Positions 5,712 to 12,809 of a DNA stretch of 13,560 bases are shown here, piece after piece (position 1 is the stretch's first letter; the number at the start of each line of letters is the position of its first letter). The stretch lies in assembly GCA_016195145.1 (NCBI GenBank), contig JACQAF010000147.1, forward strand, positions 1 through 13,560, in the 5' to 3' direction. Source of the stretch: Rhodospirillales bacterium (GTDB lineage Bacteria; Pseudomonadota; Alphaproteobacteria; CACIAM-22H2). A model generated the notes under the pieces. That model made no database searches. It saw nothing but the letters and a program-made list of their open reading frames with translations, and was not told the origin of the DNA. The position numbers and the translations under genes were made by a program.

Positions 5712-7526
5712 ATGACCGAATCGCCTCCTGCCGCCGCTCCCTATCGCGTTTTGGCGCGCAAATACCGGCCGACCCGTTTTGCCGACCTGATCGGCCAGGA
5801 AGCGATGGTGCGCACCCTGACCAACGCCATCGCCGCCGGGCGGCTGGCGCATGCTTTCGTACTGACCGGCGTGCGCGGCGTCGGCAAGACGACGACGGCG
5901 CGCATCCTCGCGCGCGTCCTCAACTGCGTCGGCCTCGACTGCAAGGGCGGGCCCACCGCCGATCCGTGCGGCGTGTGCGAGCATTGCACGGCGATCGCCG
6001 AAGACCGCCACATGGATGTGATCGAGATGGATGCGGCGAGCCGCACCGGCGTCGACGATGTGCGCGAGCTGATCGACGGCGTGCGCTACCGCCCGGTCTC
6101 GGCGCGCTACAAGGTCTATATCGTCGACGAAGTGCACATGCTGTCGAAGAACGCCTTCAACGCGCTGCTGAAGACGCTCGAAGAGCCGCCCGAGCATGTG
6201 AAATTCGTCTTTGCGACGACCGAAATCCGCAAGGTGCCGGTGACCGTGCTGTCGCGCTGCCAGCGTTTCGACCTGCGGCGCATCGATCAGGCGGCGTTGG
6301 CCGATTATCTCGCCGCGATTGCGGGGAAAGAAGGGCGCAAGCTCGCCCCCGCCGCCGCCGCGCTGCTGGCCCGCGCCGCCGACGGTTCGGCCCGCGATGG
6401 GCTGTCGCTGCTCGACCGCGCGCTCGCTCATGCCGAGAGCGATACGGCCGAGGTCGACGAAAGCGAGGTGCGCGGGCTGCTCGGCCTCGCCGACCGGACG
6501 CAGATTTTCGACCTGTTCGAGGCGCTGATGAAGGGTGAAGCGGCGCCGGCACTTGCCCGGATCGCCGAGATGTATCGCGGCGGCGCCGATCCGCTGGTCG
6601 TTCTCCAGGATTTGCTCGAAGTGACGCATTGGCTGACCCGCCTCAAGGTCGCGCCCGACATCGCCGACGATCCCACCGTGCCCGAGGCGGAGCGCGCGCG
6701 CGGCCGCGATCTCGTCGCCAGGCTCGGCATGCCGGCGCTGGCGCGTTCGTGGCAGATGCTGCTCAAGGGACTGGCCGAGGTGCAGGCGGCGCCGCAGCCG
6801 CTGGCCGCGCTCGAAATGCTGGCGGTGCGGCTGACCTACGCCGCCGAACTGCCGAGCCCGGCCGAGCTGGCCGCCGATCTGTCGTCGAATGGCGGCGGCA
6901 GTGCGTCGCCGGCCGGCGGCGGCCGGCCAGGGCGGAGCGGCGGCGCTGTGCGCGGCGAGGGCGTCACGGTTGCCGCCGGCACGCCGCTACGTTCTACGCC
7001 GTCGGGCAACGGCCAGGCGCAGGCCCGGCTGGTCGAAGCGTCGCCCGCCGTATCGCCCGAAGCGATGCTGCAACCGCGCGCCGCCGATCCGCAAGGCTTC
7101 GCCGAGGTCGCGGCGCTGTTCGAGACCAAGCGCGAGGGGGTGTTGCACGCCCATCTTCTCAACAACGTTCATCTTGTCGCTTTCGAGCCGGGACGGATCG
7201 AGTTCCGGCCGACCGTGCACGCGCCCAAGGACCTCGCCAGCCGGCTGATGGCGCTGCTCGAAAAATGGACCGGCCGGCGCTGGATCGTCGCCATCTCGGG
7301 CGAGGCGGGCGCGCCGACGCTGGCTGAACAGGCGACGACGGCGCGCGAGGCGAGCAAGGCCGCGGCGGCGACCCATCCGCTGGTCCGCGCCGTGCTCGAT
7401 GCATTTCCCGGCGCCGCCATCGAGGCGGTGCGCGGCCCCGCAGCCCCGGCCTCCGACGATACCGGGGCCGATGCGGCGGCCGAGGGCGAAGCGATCCCCG
7501 ATCTTTCCGAACCAGAGGACATGTGA
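5712..7526 (+). CDS. dnaX: DNA polymerase III subunit tau (clamp-loader ATPase)
   Basis: The clamp-loader motor that opens the beta clamp and ties the replisome together. The protein is 604 residues. Domain I holds YRVLARKYRPTRFADLIGQ, Walker A GVRGVGKTT (53-61), the zinc-binding cysteines C72, C86, C89 and C92 (with an extra C77), Walker B VYIVDEVHML (D139, E140) and the SRC motif (181-183). Domain III follows to about 375, then a Gly/Ser/Pro-rich linker (about 385-445), then the tau C-terminal domain with the DPQGFAEVAALFETKREGVLHAHL and WTGRRWIVAISGE segments. ATG 5712 is chosen; a TTG at 5685 would add nine unrelated residues. No convincing slippery heptamer for a gamma product was found. 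It overlaps the ybaB start by one base (TGATG). Confidence 0.96.
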   Translation: MTESPPAAAPYRVLARKYRPTRFADLIGQEAMVRTLTNAIAAGRLAHAFVLTGVRGVGKTTTARILARVLNCVGLDCKGGPTADPCGVCEHCTAIAEDRHMDVIEMDAASRTGVDDVRELIDGVRYRPVSARYKVYIVDEVHMLSKNAFNALLKTLEEPPEHVKFVFATTEIRKVPVTVLSRCQRFDLRRIDQAALADYLAAIAGKEGRKLAPAAAALLARAADGSARDGLSLLDRALAHAESDTAEVDESEVRGLLGLADRTQIFDLFEALMKGEAAPALARIAEMYRGGADPLVVLQDLLEVTHWLTRLKVAPDIADDPTVPEAERARGRDLVARLGMPALARSWQMLLKGLAEVQAAPQPLAALEMLAVRLTYAAELPSPAELAADLSSNGGGSASPAGGGRPGRSGGAVRGEGVTVAAGTPLRSTPSGNGQAQARLVEASPAVSPEAMLQPRAADPQGFAEVAALFETKREGVLHAHLLNNVHLVAFEPGRIEFRPTVHAPKDLASRLMALLEKWTGRRWIVAISGEAGAPTLAEQATTAREASKAAAATHPLVRAVLDAFPGAAIEAVRGPAAPASDDTGADAAAEGEAIPDLSEPEDM

Positions 7527-7849
7527 TGAAGAATCTCGGTGCGTTGATGAAACAGGCGCAGCAGATGCAGGCCAAGATGACCGAGATGCAGGAAAAACTT
7601 GCGACCATCGAAGTCGCCGGCGCAGCCGGGGCCGGCATGGTGACGGCGACGGTGACCGGCAAGGGCGAGGTGAAGCGGATCAAGATCGATCCCACGCTCG
7701 TCGATCCGAAAGAGATCGAGGTGCTCGAAGACCTGATCGTCGCCGCGCTCAACGACGCGCGCGCCAAGGCCGAAACGACGGCGGCCGAGGAAATGCAGAA
7801 GCTCACCGGCGGCCTTAACCTGCCGCCGGGCCTCAAGCTGCCGTTCTAG
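7526..7849 (+). CDS. ybaB: YbaB/EbfC family nucleoid-associated protein
   Basis: A 107-residue dimeric DNA-binding protein of the nucleoid, normally encoded between dnaX and recR as here. It begins KNLGALMKQAQQMQAKMTEMQEKLATIEV, the typical amphipathic helix, followed by the beta segment GMVTATVTGKGEVKRIKIDP and the helix EIEVLEDLIVAALNDARAKAE, ending in GLNLPPGLKLPF. ATG 7526 overlaps the dnaX TGA by one base, and AGAGGA lies 6 bases upstream, inside the dnaX end; the GTG at 7523 is less likely. Translational coupling to dnaX is probable. Confidence 0.95.
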   Translation: MKNLGALMKQAQQMQAKMTEMQEKLATIEVAGAAGAGMVTATVTGKGEVKRIKIDPTLVDPKEIEVLEDLIVAALNDARAKAETTAAEEMQKLTGGLNLPPGLKLPF

Positions 7850-7862
7850 CGCCCGGCGCTCC

Positions 7863-8456
7863 GTGACCGGACCCGAAATCGACCGGCTGATCCATTTCCT
7901 CGCCAAGCTGCCCGGGCTCGGGCCGCGCTCGGCGCGGCGCGCGGCGCTCCATCTTTTGAAGCGGCGCGAGGGGCTGCTGACGCCGCTTGCCGAGGCGCTG
8001 ACGGCGGCCGGGGCGGCGATCGGGACCTGCGCCGTCTGCGGCAATCTCGACACCACCGATCCGTGCGCCATCTGCGCCGATCCGAAGCGCGACCCGGCGA
8101 CGATCTGCGTCGTCGAGGAGGTAGCCGATCTGTGGGCGGTTGAACGGTCGGGCGCGTTCAAGGGCCATTATCACGTGCTGGGCGGGGTGCTGTCGGCGCT
8201 CGACGGCGTCGGCCCCGAAGACCTCAACATCGCGCGGCTGGTGCGGCGCGCCGGCGCGCCCGAGATGAAGGAAGTTATCCTCGCCACCAACGCGACGGTC
8301 GAAGGCCAGACGACCGGGCATTACATCAGCGACCGGCTCGCCGACACCAAGGTGCAGGTGACGCGGCTTGCTCACGGCGTGCCAGTGGGCGGCGAGCTCG
8401 ATTATCTCGACGACGGCACGCTGACCGCGGCGCTCCGCGCCCGGCGCAGCATATAG
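7863..8456 (+). CDS. recR: Recombination mediator protein RecR
   Basis: Acts with RecO (and RecF) to load RecA on single-stranded gaps. The 197-residue length is standard. In order: a helix-hairpin-helix (LAKLPGLGPRSARRAALHLL, 13-32), a four-cysteine zinc finger (C56, C59, C68, C71), a Toprim domain beginning ICVVEEVADLWAVE at 81-94 and containing HVLGGVLSALDGVGPEDL, and a C-terminal segment with LATNATVEGQTTGHYI and RLAHGVPVGGELDYLDDGTL. The start is GTG. It follows ybaB by 13 bases, completing the conserved dnaX-ybaB-recR cluster. No clear Shine-Dalgarno precedes it, so it probably depends on upstream translation. Confidence 0.96.
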   Translation: MTGPEIDRLIHFLAKLPGLGPRSARRAALHLLKRREGLLTPLAEALTAAGAAIGTCAVCGNLDTTDPCAICADPKRDPATICVVEEVADLWAVERSGAFKGHYHVLGGVLSALDGVGPEDLNIARLVRRAGAPEMKEVILATNATVEGQTTGHYISDRLADTKVQVTRLAHGVPVGGELDYLDDGTLTAALRARRSI

Positions 8457-8497
8457 CCTCCAAACCGCCGGATTGCATCGGGACAAGATTTCGCTCG

Positions 8498-8542
8498 TCC
8501 CCCGGCGCGGCTTCGCCCAAGATCGCGCCGATTTCGGGGAGA
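8498..8542 (+). promoter_or_regulatory. Inverted repeat overlapping the ribosome-binding site of the EamA gene
   Basis: CGGCGCG (8503-8509) pairs exactly with CGCGCCG (8524-8530) across a 14-base loop, and the outer TCCCC (8498-8502) can pair with GGGGA (8536-8540) across a five-base bulge. That outer arm is the Shine-Dalgarno GGGGAGA (8536-8542) of the EamA gene starting at 8549, so the fold would hide it. It may regulate translation; no ligand-binding domain is recognisable. Confidence 0.4.
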
Positions 8543-8548
8543 CTAACG

Positions 8549-9430
8549 ATGCAAGGCGTTTCAAGGTCATCCGCGGGGCCGTTCGTCGCCGGCGGTTTGG
8601 CAGTCATCGTGTGGGGCGCCACGCCGGCCTTCACCAAGCTGGCGGTCAACGCGCTCGATCCGGTTCTCGTCGGCGTCATGCGCACGGTGCTTGCCGCCGC
8701 CGTCGCGCTGCCGATCGCGCTGTCCCTCGGCCTCAAATTGCCGCGTTCGGGCCGCCATGCGGCGCGCTTCGCGCTGTCGGCGTTCTGCGGTTTCGTCGCG
8801 TTTCCGCTGCTGTTCACCATCGGCCAGCGGTTCACCTCGGCGGCGCATGGGGCGCTGATCCTCGCCGTATTGCCGCTGTTCACCGGCGCTTATGCCGCGG
8901 CGTTCGAACGCCGGACGCTGCCCGCCCGTTTCTGGCTCGGTTCGGCGGTCGCGGTCGGCGGCGAATACGTGCTGGTCGGCCTGCGCCTGGGGGATGCCGG
9001 CGGCGAGGCGACGCTGCTCGGCGACACCATCGTCCTTGCCTCCGGCCTGTGCGCCTCGCTCGGCTATGTCGTCGGCGGGCGGCTGGTGCAGGACGGCTAC
9101 AACAGCCGGGACGTGACGTTCTGGGGCGTCGTCGCGGCCGGCGCGGCGCTGTTGCCGGCGCTGCCATTCCTCGCCGGCGAGATCCGCTGGGACCCGGCCG
9201 GCTGGCTGGGCGTCGCCTATCTCGCCCTCGGTTCGACTATCGCCGCCTATGTCGGCTGGTTCTGGGCGCTCGCCCGCGGCGGCATCGCCCGCATCGGATT
9301 GTTGCAGTTCTTCCAGCCGATCGTCGGGGTGTTTCTTGCCGTCGCTTGGCTCGGCGATCCGCTGACCCTGCCGCTGGCGGCGGCGATGGCGGCGATCATC
9401 GCCGGCGTGATAATCGCCCGGCGCGGCTGA
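8549..9430 (+). CDS. EamA/DMT-family transporter (drug/metabolite exporter)
   Basis: A 293-residue inner-membrane protein with two EamA repeats and about ten predicted transmembrane helices. The first repeat starts GGLAVIVWGATPAFTKLAVNALDPVLVGVMRT (about 15-45), and the second begins near residue 155 (GDTIVLASGLCASLGYVVGG) and ends with GLLQFFQPIVGVFLAVAWLGDPLT and a last helix, AAAMAAIIAGVIIA. The W-G-A/S-T-P-x-F-T-K and F-x-Q-P-I/V motifs are typical. Such proteins export amino acids, nucleotides or other small metabolites; the substrate cannot be read here. The Shine-Dalgarno GGGGAGA 6 bases before ATG 8549 supports this start. It has its own 92-base 5' region after recR and ends 9 bases from the convergent rmuC gene. 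Confidence 0.92.
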   Translation: MQGVSRSSAGPFVAGGLAVIVWGATPAFTKLAVNALDPVLVGVMRTVLAAAVALPIALSLGLKLPRSGRHAARFALSAFCGFVAFPLLFTIGQRFTSAAHGALILAVLPLFTGAYAAAFERRTLPARFWLGSAVAVGGEYVLVGLRLGDAGGEATLLGDTIVLASGLCASLGYVVGGRLVQDGYNSRDVTFWGVVAAGAALLPALPFLAGEIRWDPAGWLGVAYLALGSTIAAYVGWFWALARGGIARIGLLQFFQPIVGVFLAVAWLGDPLTLPLAAAMAAIIAGVIIARRG

Positions 9431-9439
9431 GCCTTCGCG

Positions 9440-10528
9440 CTATTTCGCCGCCGGCGGGGCGAGGGGCGGGCGCTCGTCCTCGCCGACCTCGACCTCGCGG
9501 ATGCGGTCGCTGCGGCGGATGATCTTGTCGGTCGAGGTGCGAATCTGGCGGATATCCTTCTCGGCTGCGGTGAAATGGGTTTCGAGGGCGCCGATGCGCT
9601 CGGCCAGCCGGACGACATCCTCCAGCATCGTTTCGACCTCTTTCTGGATGACATGCGCCTGCTCGCGCATGCGCACGTCCTTGAGAACGGCGCGCATGGT
9701 GTTGAGAACCGCCCATAACGTGGTTGGCGAGACGATGAACACCCGCGCCCGCCGCGCCTTGTCGGCGACATCGGCGGCCCCGGTATAGATTTCGGCATAA
9801 ACCGCCTCCGACGGCACGAACATCAGCGCCGCCTCGGCCGTCTCGCCGGGGATGATGTATTTCTCGGCGATGTCGCGCACATGACCCATGATCGCGGTGG
9901 CGAAGGCGCGCTGCGCCTGGTCGCGCGCCGTCTCGTCGGCCGCGGCGCGCAAGGCGTCCCACGCCTCGCGCGGGAATTTGGCGTCGATGGCGAGCGGCCC
10001 CAGCGGCGGCGGCAGCCTGATCAGGCAGTCGGCGCGCTTGCCGTTCGACAGCGTCGCCTGGAATTCGACATGCGCCGGCGGCATCTGGTCGCGGACGATG
10101 GCCTCAAGCTGTTCCTCGCCGAACGCGCCGCGCGCCTGCTTGTTGGACAGGATGTCCTGCAGGGTGACGACATGGGTCGACAGCTCGGCAAGGTTCTTCT
10201 GCGCCTCGTCGATCTTGACCAGCCGCTCGCGCAGATCGGTAATGGTCGTCGCCGTCGTCAGCGCCGATTTGTCGAGATTGTCGCCGATGCGCTTGGCGAT
10301 ATCGGCGAAGCGCTCCTCCAGCGCCTTGGCGAGGGCGCGTTCCTGCGCCTGAAGGCTGGCGGAAACGGCGGCCTGGGCAGCCGCCGAATCCCGGGCCATC
10401 TGGTCGAGCCGGCCGGTGAGCCGCGCCATTTCGGCATCGACCCCCGGCGCGGCACGGTGGCCGAGGGCGAAGGCGATCGCCGCAGCGGCCGCAATGGCGA
10501 CAAGGGCAAGAATCAGAATCGAATCCAT
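9440..10528 (-). CDS. rmuC: DNA recombination protein RmuC
   Basis: A 362-residue predicted membrane-anchored nuclease-like protein; in E. coli, rmuC loss raises inversion frequency at short inverted repeats. Residues 1-22 form an N-terminal membrane anchor, about 30-125 a coiled coil rich in Ala, Gln and Arg, and about 128-340 the RmuC domain. That domain contains SNKQARGAFGEEQLEAIV, RADCLIRLPPPLGPLAIDAKFP (D167, D182, K184: a PD-(D/E)XK-like core) and FVPSEAVYAEI. The C-terminus is a short charged tail. Its ATG at 10528 lies only 7 bases after the stop of the upstream permease gene, with GAAGGA overlapping that junction, so it is probably read from the transporter transcript. It is convergent with the EamA gene. 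Confidence 0.94.
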   Translation of the reverse strand: MDSILILALVAIAAAAAIAFALGHRAAPGVDAEMARLTGRLDQMARDSAAAQAAVSASLQAQERALAKALEERFADIAKRIGDNLDKSALTTATTITDLRERLVKIDEAQKNLAELSTHVVTLQDILSNKQARGAFGEEQLEAIVRDQMPPAHVEFQATLSNGKRADCLIRLPPPLGPLAIDAKFPREAWDALRAAADETARDQAQRAFATAIMGHVRDIAEKYIIPGETAEAALMFVPSEAVYAEIYTGAADVADKARRARVFIVSPTTLWAVLNTMRAVLKDVRMREQAHVIQKEVETMLEDVVRLAERIGALETHFTAAEKDIRQIRTSTDKIIRRSDRIREVEVGEDERPPLAPPAAK

Positions 10529-10535
10529 GTTCCTT

Positions 10536-11279
10536 CTATACGCGTTTGTGCAGGCGGCGGTCGAGAGCGAGGAGAAAGGCGTTGGCCGCGGCGGCGAAAA
10601 CGAACAGCAGCAGGGTCACCGCCATCATCGTTTCGACGTCGTTGAGGCCGATGGCGTTGATGATCAGGAAGCCGAGTCCGCGTTTGGAGGCGAACATCTC
10701 GCCGATCAGCACGCCGAGAAGGGTGAGTGAAAACCCGACGCGCAGGCCGGAAACCACCTCGGGCAACGTCGCCGGCAGAAGCACGCCGGTCACGGTCTGC
10801 TGCGGCGATAGCCGAAGAACCCGCGCCGCCTTGACATAGACCGGCCGGATGTTGCGCACCGCGTTCATGGTGAAAATAGTGACCGGAATGATGCCGTGGA
10901 TTGCGCCGAAGGCGACCTTGGCCGGCATGCCGAGACCGAAGACGAGGAGGATCAGGGGATAGAGCGTTACCTTGGGCAAGGAATAGAGGGCGACAAGGAT
11001 CGGTTCCGCCACCTCGCCCGAAAGCCGGTGCGCGCCGAGCCAGACCCCGATCCCGACGCCGCCCGCCCACGAAATGACGAGCGCGTAGGCGAAGGCCGAC
11101 AGGGTTTCCTCGATATGGCCCCAGAATCGCGGCCGTTCGAGGAGGACGAAAACATGACGCACGGTTTCGGCCGGCGAGGCGATGGCGACGTCGCCGGCGA
11201 ACATGTAGAGGCCTTGCCAGATGGCGGCGAGAACCGCGAGCAGCAGGGCGACATCGAATGCGCGACGGATAGCGGTCAT
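10536..11279 (-). CDS. ABC transporter permease (second of two; SsuC/TauC type)
   Basis: A 247-residue inner-membrane subunit of an importer of the nitrate/sulfonate/thiamine-precursor class (BPD_transp_1 fold). About six hydrophobic segments are visible, starting with FDVALLLAVLAAIWQGLYMFAG. The cytoplasmic EAA-type coupling loop that docks on the ATPase reads VKAARVLRLSPQQTVTGVLLPATLPEVVSGLRVGF, followed by the typical GEMFASKRGLGFLI. A ribosome-binding AGGGG overlaps the stop of the preceding permease and lies 9 bases before ATG 11279. The two permeases are clearly different in sequence, so the pore is likely a heterodimer. Substrate unknown. Confidence 0.9.
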   Translation of the reverse strand: MTAIRRAFDVALLLAVLAAIWQGLYMFAGDVAIASPAETVRHVFVLLERPRFWGHIEETLSAFAYALVISWAGGVGIGVWLGAHRLSGEVAEPILVALYSLPKVTLYPLILLVFGLGMPAKVAFGAIHGIIPVTIFTMNAVRNIRPVYVKAARVLRLSPQQTVTGVLLPATLPEVVSGLRVGFSLTLLGVLIGEMFASKRGLGFLIINAIGLNDVETMMAVTLLLFVFAAAANAFLLALDRRLHKRV

Positions 11280-11291
11280 GCGCCGGCGCCC

Positions 11292-11963
11292 CTAGCGGCC
11301 GAGGCGGCGGCGCTGCAGGCGCCGCTCCCACACATAGAGCGCCATGTTGATCGTCGTCACCAGCGTGAGCACGAACAGCATCAGGGCGTACATCGTGCGG
11401 TTGTCGAAGTTATTGTAGGCATAGGCGATCTGATAGCCGAGGCCCGAGGCGGCGAGGATGAATTCGCTGGCGATCACGCCGATGAACGAATAGGCGATGG
11501 CGAGCTTGACCCCGGTGAACAGATACGGCGCGGCGGCCGGCAACTTGAGGCGCAGCGCTGTTTCCAGCGGCCTCATGCGATGGGTGCGGGCGACCTTGTC
11601 GAGCACGCGCGGAATGCGGTCGAGGCCGTTGAGCGTGGCGATGATCATCACGAAGAACGGCACGGCGTAATAGGTGGCGAGCAGCGGATCGGCAGCGCGG
11701 CGCAGGCGCGGGATGGCGTGCAGCGCGACGCCGCCGACGAAACCGAAGACGACGGCGAGCGTGAAGGCGGCGGCGACCGAACCGAGGGTCCGGCCGATAT
11801 CGTCGTCGACCGCGCCCGAAGCGATCAGCTCGACAAGCGCCGCCGCCATCTCCGACGGCGGGATCATGGTCAGGCGGCCGATGGCGCCGCCGCGGCACAG
11901 AATTTCAAGCAGGCCGATGAAGCCCGCGATGACGCCAAGGCGGATCCAGGCGAGCCGGCCCAT
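11292..11963 (-). CDS. ABC transporter permease (first of two; SsuC/TauC type)
   Basis: A 223-residue inner-membrane permease with about six membrane segments (first one IRLGVIAGFIGLLEILC). The EAA-type loop reads VLDKVARTHRMRPLETALRLKLPAAAPYLFTGVKLAIAY, followed by GVIASEFILAASGLGYQIAYA, typical of this importer family. The open frame extends 25 residues upstream, but those residues are Arg-rich and run into the ATPase gene. ATG 11963 is preferred because GAGGG lies 5 bases upstream, overlapping the ATPase stop. It lies 12 bases before the second permease. Both permeases, the ATPase and the binding protein form one operon on the minus strand. Confidence 0.9.
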   Translation of the reverse strand: MGRLAWIRLGVIAGFIGLLEILCRGGAIGRLTMIPPSEMAAALVELIASGAVDDDIGRTLGSVAAAFTLAVVFGFVGGVALHAIPRLRRAADPLLATYYAVPFFVMIIATLNGLDRIPRVLDKVARTHRMRPLETALRLKLPAAAPYLFTGVKLAIAYSFIGVIASEFILAASGLGYQIAYAYNNFDNRTMYALMLFVLTLVTTINMALYVWERRLQRRRLGR

Positions 11964-11968
11964 CCGCG

Positions 11969-11973
11969 CCCTC
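11969..11973 (-). promoter_or_regulatory. Ribosome-binding site deciding the first permease start
   Basis: GAGGG on the minus strand overlaps the ATPase stop codon (11974-11972) and lies 5 bases before ATG 11963. This supports the short start and suggests translational coupling of ATPase and permease. Confidence 0.6.
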
Positions 11974-12784
11974 AGCCGGCCGCCGCGCCATGCGCGTGGC
12001 CGAGCGCCTTCAGCGATTCTTCGCGCAGGCTCGTCCACAGCCGGCCGGTGATCTTGCCGAATCCGGACTGGGCGACGATGCGGCTGTCGCGTTCGCGCGG
12101 CCAGCCGGTCTCGACGATGTCGATGAACCGGCCCGGCCGGGCCGACATCGCGCCGACGCGGTCGGACAGCATCGCCGCCTCGTCAAGCGCATGGGTGATA
12201 AGGAGGACGGTCGCGCCCGTTTCCCGCCACAGGCGCAAGAGCTCGTCGCCCATCAGCAGGCGGGTCTGCGCGTCGAGCGCGCCGAACGGTTCGTCGAGCA
12301 GGATCAGGCGTGGCCGCAGGACAAGGGTACGGGCGATGCACACGCGCTGGCGCATGCCACCCGATAGCTGGGCCGGATAGGCATGGGCGAAATCCTTGAG
12401 GCCCATGAAGGCGATCGCCTCGCGTACCCGGCGCTCGGTCTCGCCCGGCTCGATCCCGGCGCGGCGCAGGCCGAAGGCGACGTTGTCCCAAACGCTGAGC
12501 CAGGGGAAGCTCGCGTCTTCCTGGAAGACGACGCCGATGCCGTCGGGCACCGCGCCGGCGACCGGCGCGCCCTCGAAGACGATCGTGCCGGTGCTGGCCG
12601 GCGACAGGCCGGCGAGGACTTCGAGCAACGTCGATTTGCCGCAACCCGACGGGCCGACGACCGAGAAAAACTCGCCGCGAACGAGGCCAAGATCGACCGG
12701 TCCCAGCGCGTGCACGGCCGGATGGCCGGCGACGCCCGGATAGGTGCGGGCGACGCCGGCAAGCTCGGCGTGGAAGACGGTCAC
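11972..12784 (-). CDS. ABC transporter ATP-binding protein (nitrate/sulfonate/taurine type)
   Basis: The 270-residue cytoplasmic ATPase that powers the importer. Motifs are complete: Walker A GPSGCGKST (44-52), Q-loop Q88, signature LSGGMRQR (140-147), Walker B LILLDEPFGALD (160-171, catalytic E165), and switch H198 in LLITHALDEA. The sequence type (YPGV... GEFFSVVGPSGCGKS, FPWLSVWDNVAFGL) is that of SsuB/TauB-like subunits. The C-terminal ~55 residues, after the ATPase core, contain GWPRERDSRIV, typical of this group. The start is a GTG at 12784 with only a weak ribosome-binding site, 25 bases after the binding-protein stop. Its substrate follows that of the binding protein, which is not identifiable. 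Confidence 0.93.
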   Translation of the reverse strand: MTVFHAELAGVARTYPGVAGHPAVHALGPVDLGLVRGEFFSVVGPSGCGKSTLLEVLAGLSPASTGTIVFEGAPVAGAVPDGIGVVFQEDASFPWLSVWDNVAFGLRRAGIEPGETERRVREAIAFMGLKDFAHAYPAQLSGGMRQRVCIARTLVLRPRLILLDEPFGALDAQTRLLMGDELLRLWRETGATVLLITHALDEAAMLSDRVGAMSARPGRFIDIVETGWPRERDSRIVAQSGFGKITGRLWTSLREESLKALGHAHGAAAG

Positions 12785-12786
12785 GT

Positions 12787-12805
12787 CGTCGGAGCGCCGC
12801 CGACG
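12787..12805 (-). repeat. Small intercistronic inverted repeat between binding protein and ATPase genes
   Basis: CGTCGG (12787-12792) and CCGACG (12800-12805) are exact reverse complements with a 7-base loop, filling most of the 25-base gap between the two genes. Such hairpins often stabilise the mRNA of the more abundant binding protein. A 6-bp match in very GC-rich DNA may also be chance. Confidence 0.35.
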
Positions 12806-12809
12806 CGGC

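Noticed and set aside
7255..7270. A-run in dnaX (CTC GAA AAA TGG) as a frameshift site making the gamma subunit
   Set aside because: Only five A in a row, not an X XXY YYZ heptamer in the right frame, and located within the conserved tau C-terminal domain rather than after domain III.
10896..12380. 494-codon plus-strand open frame opposite the permease and ATPase genes
   Set aside because: Rich in Arg, Asp, His and Gly with no fold; lies opposite three well-supported transporter genes.
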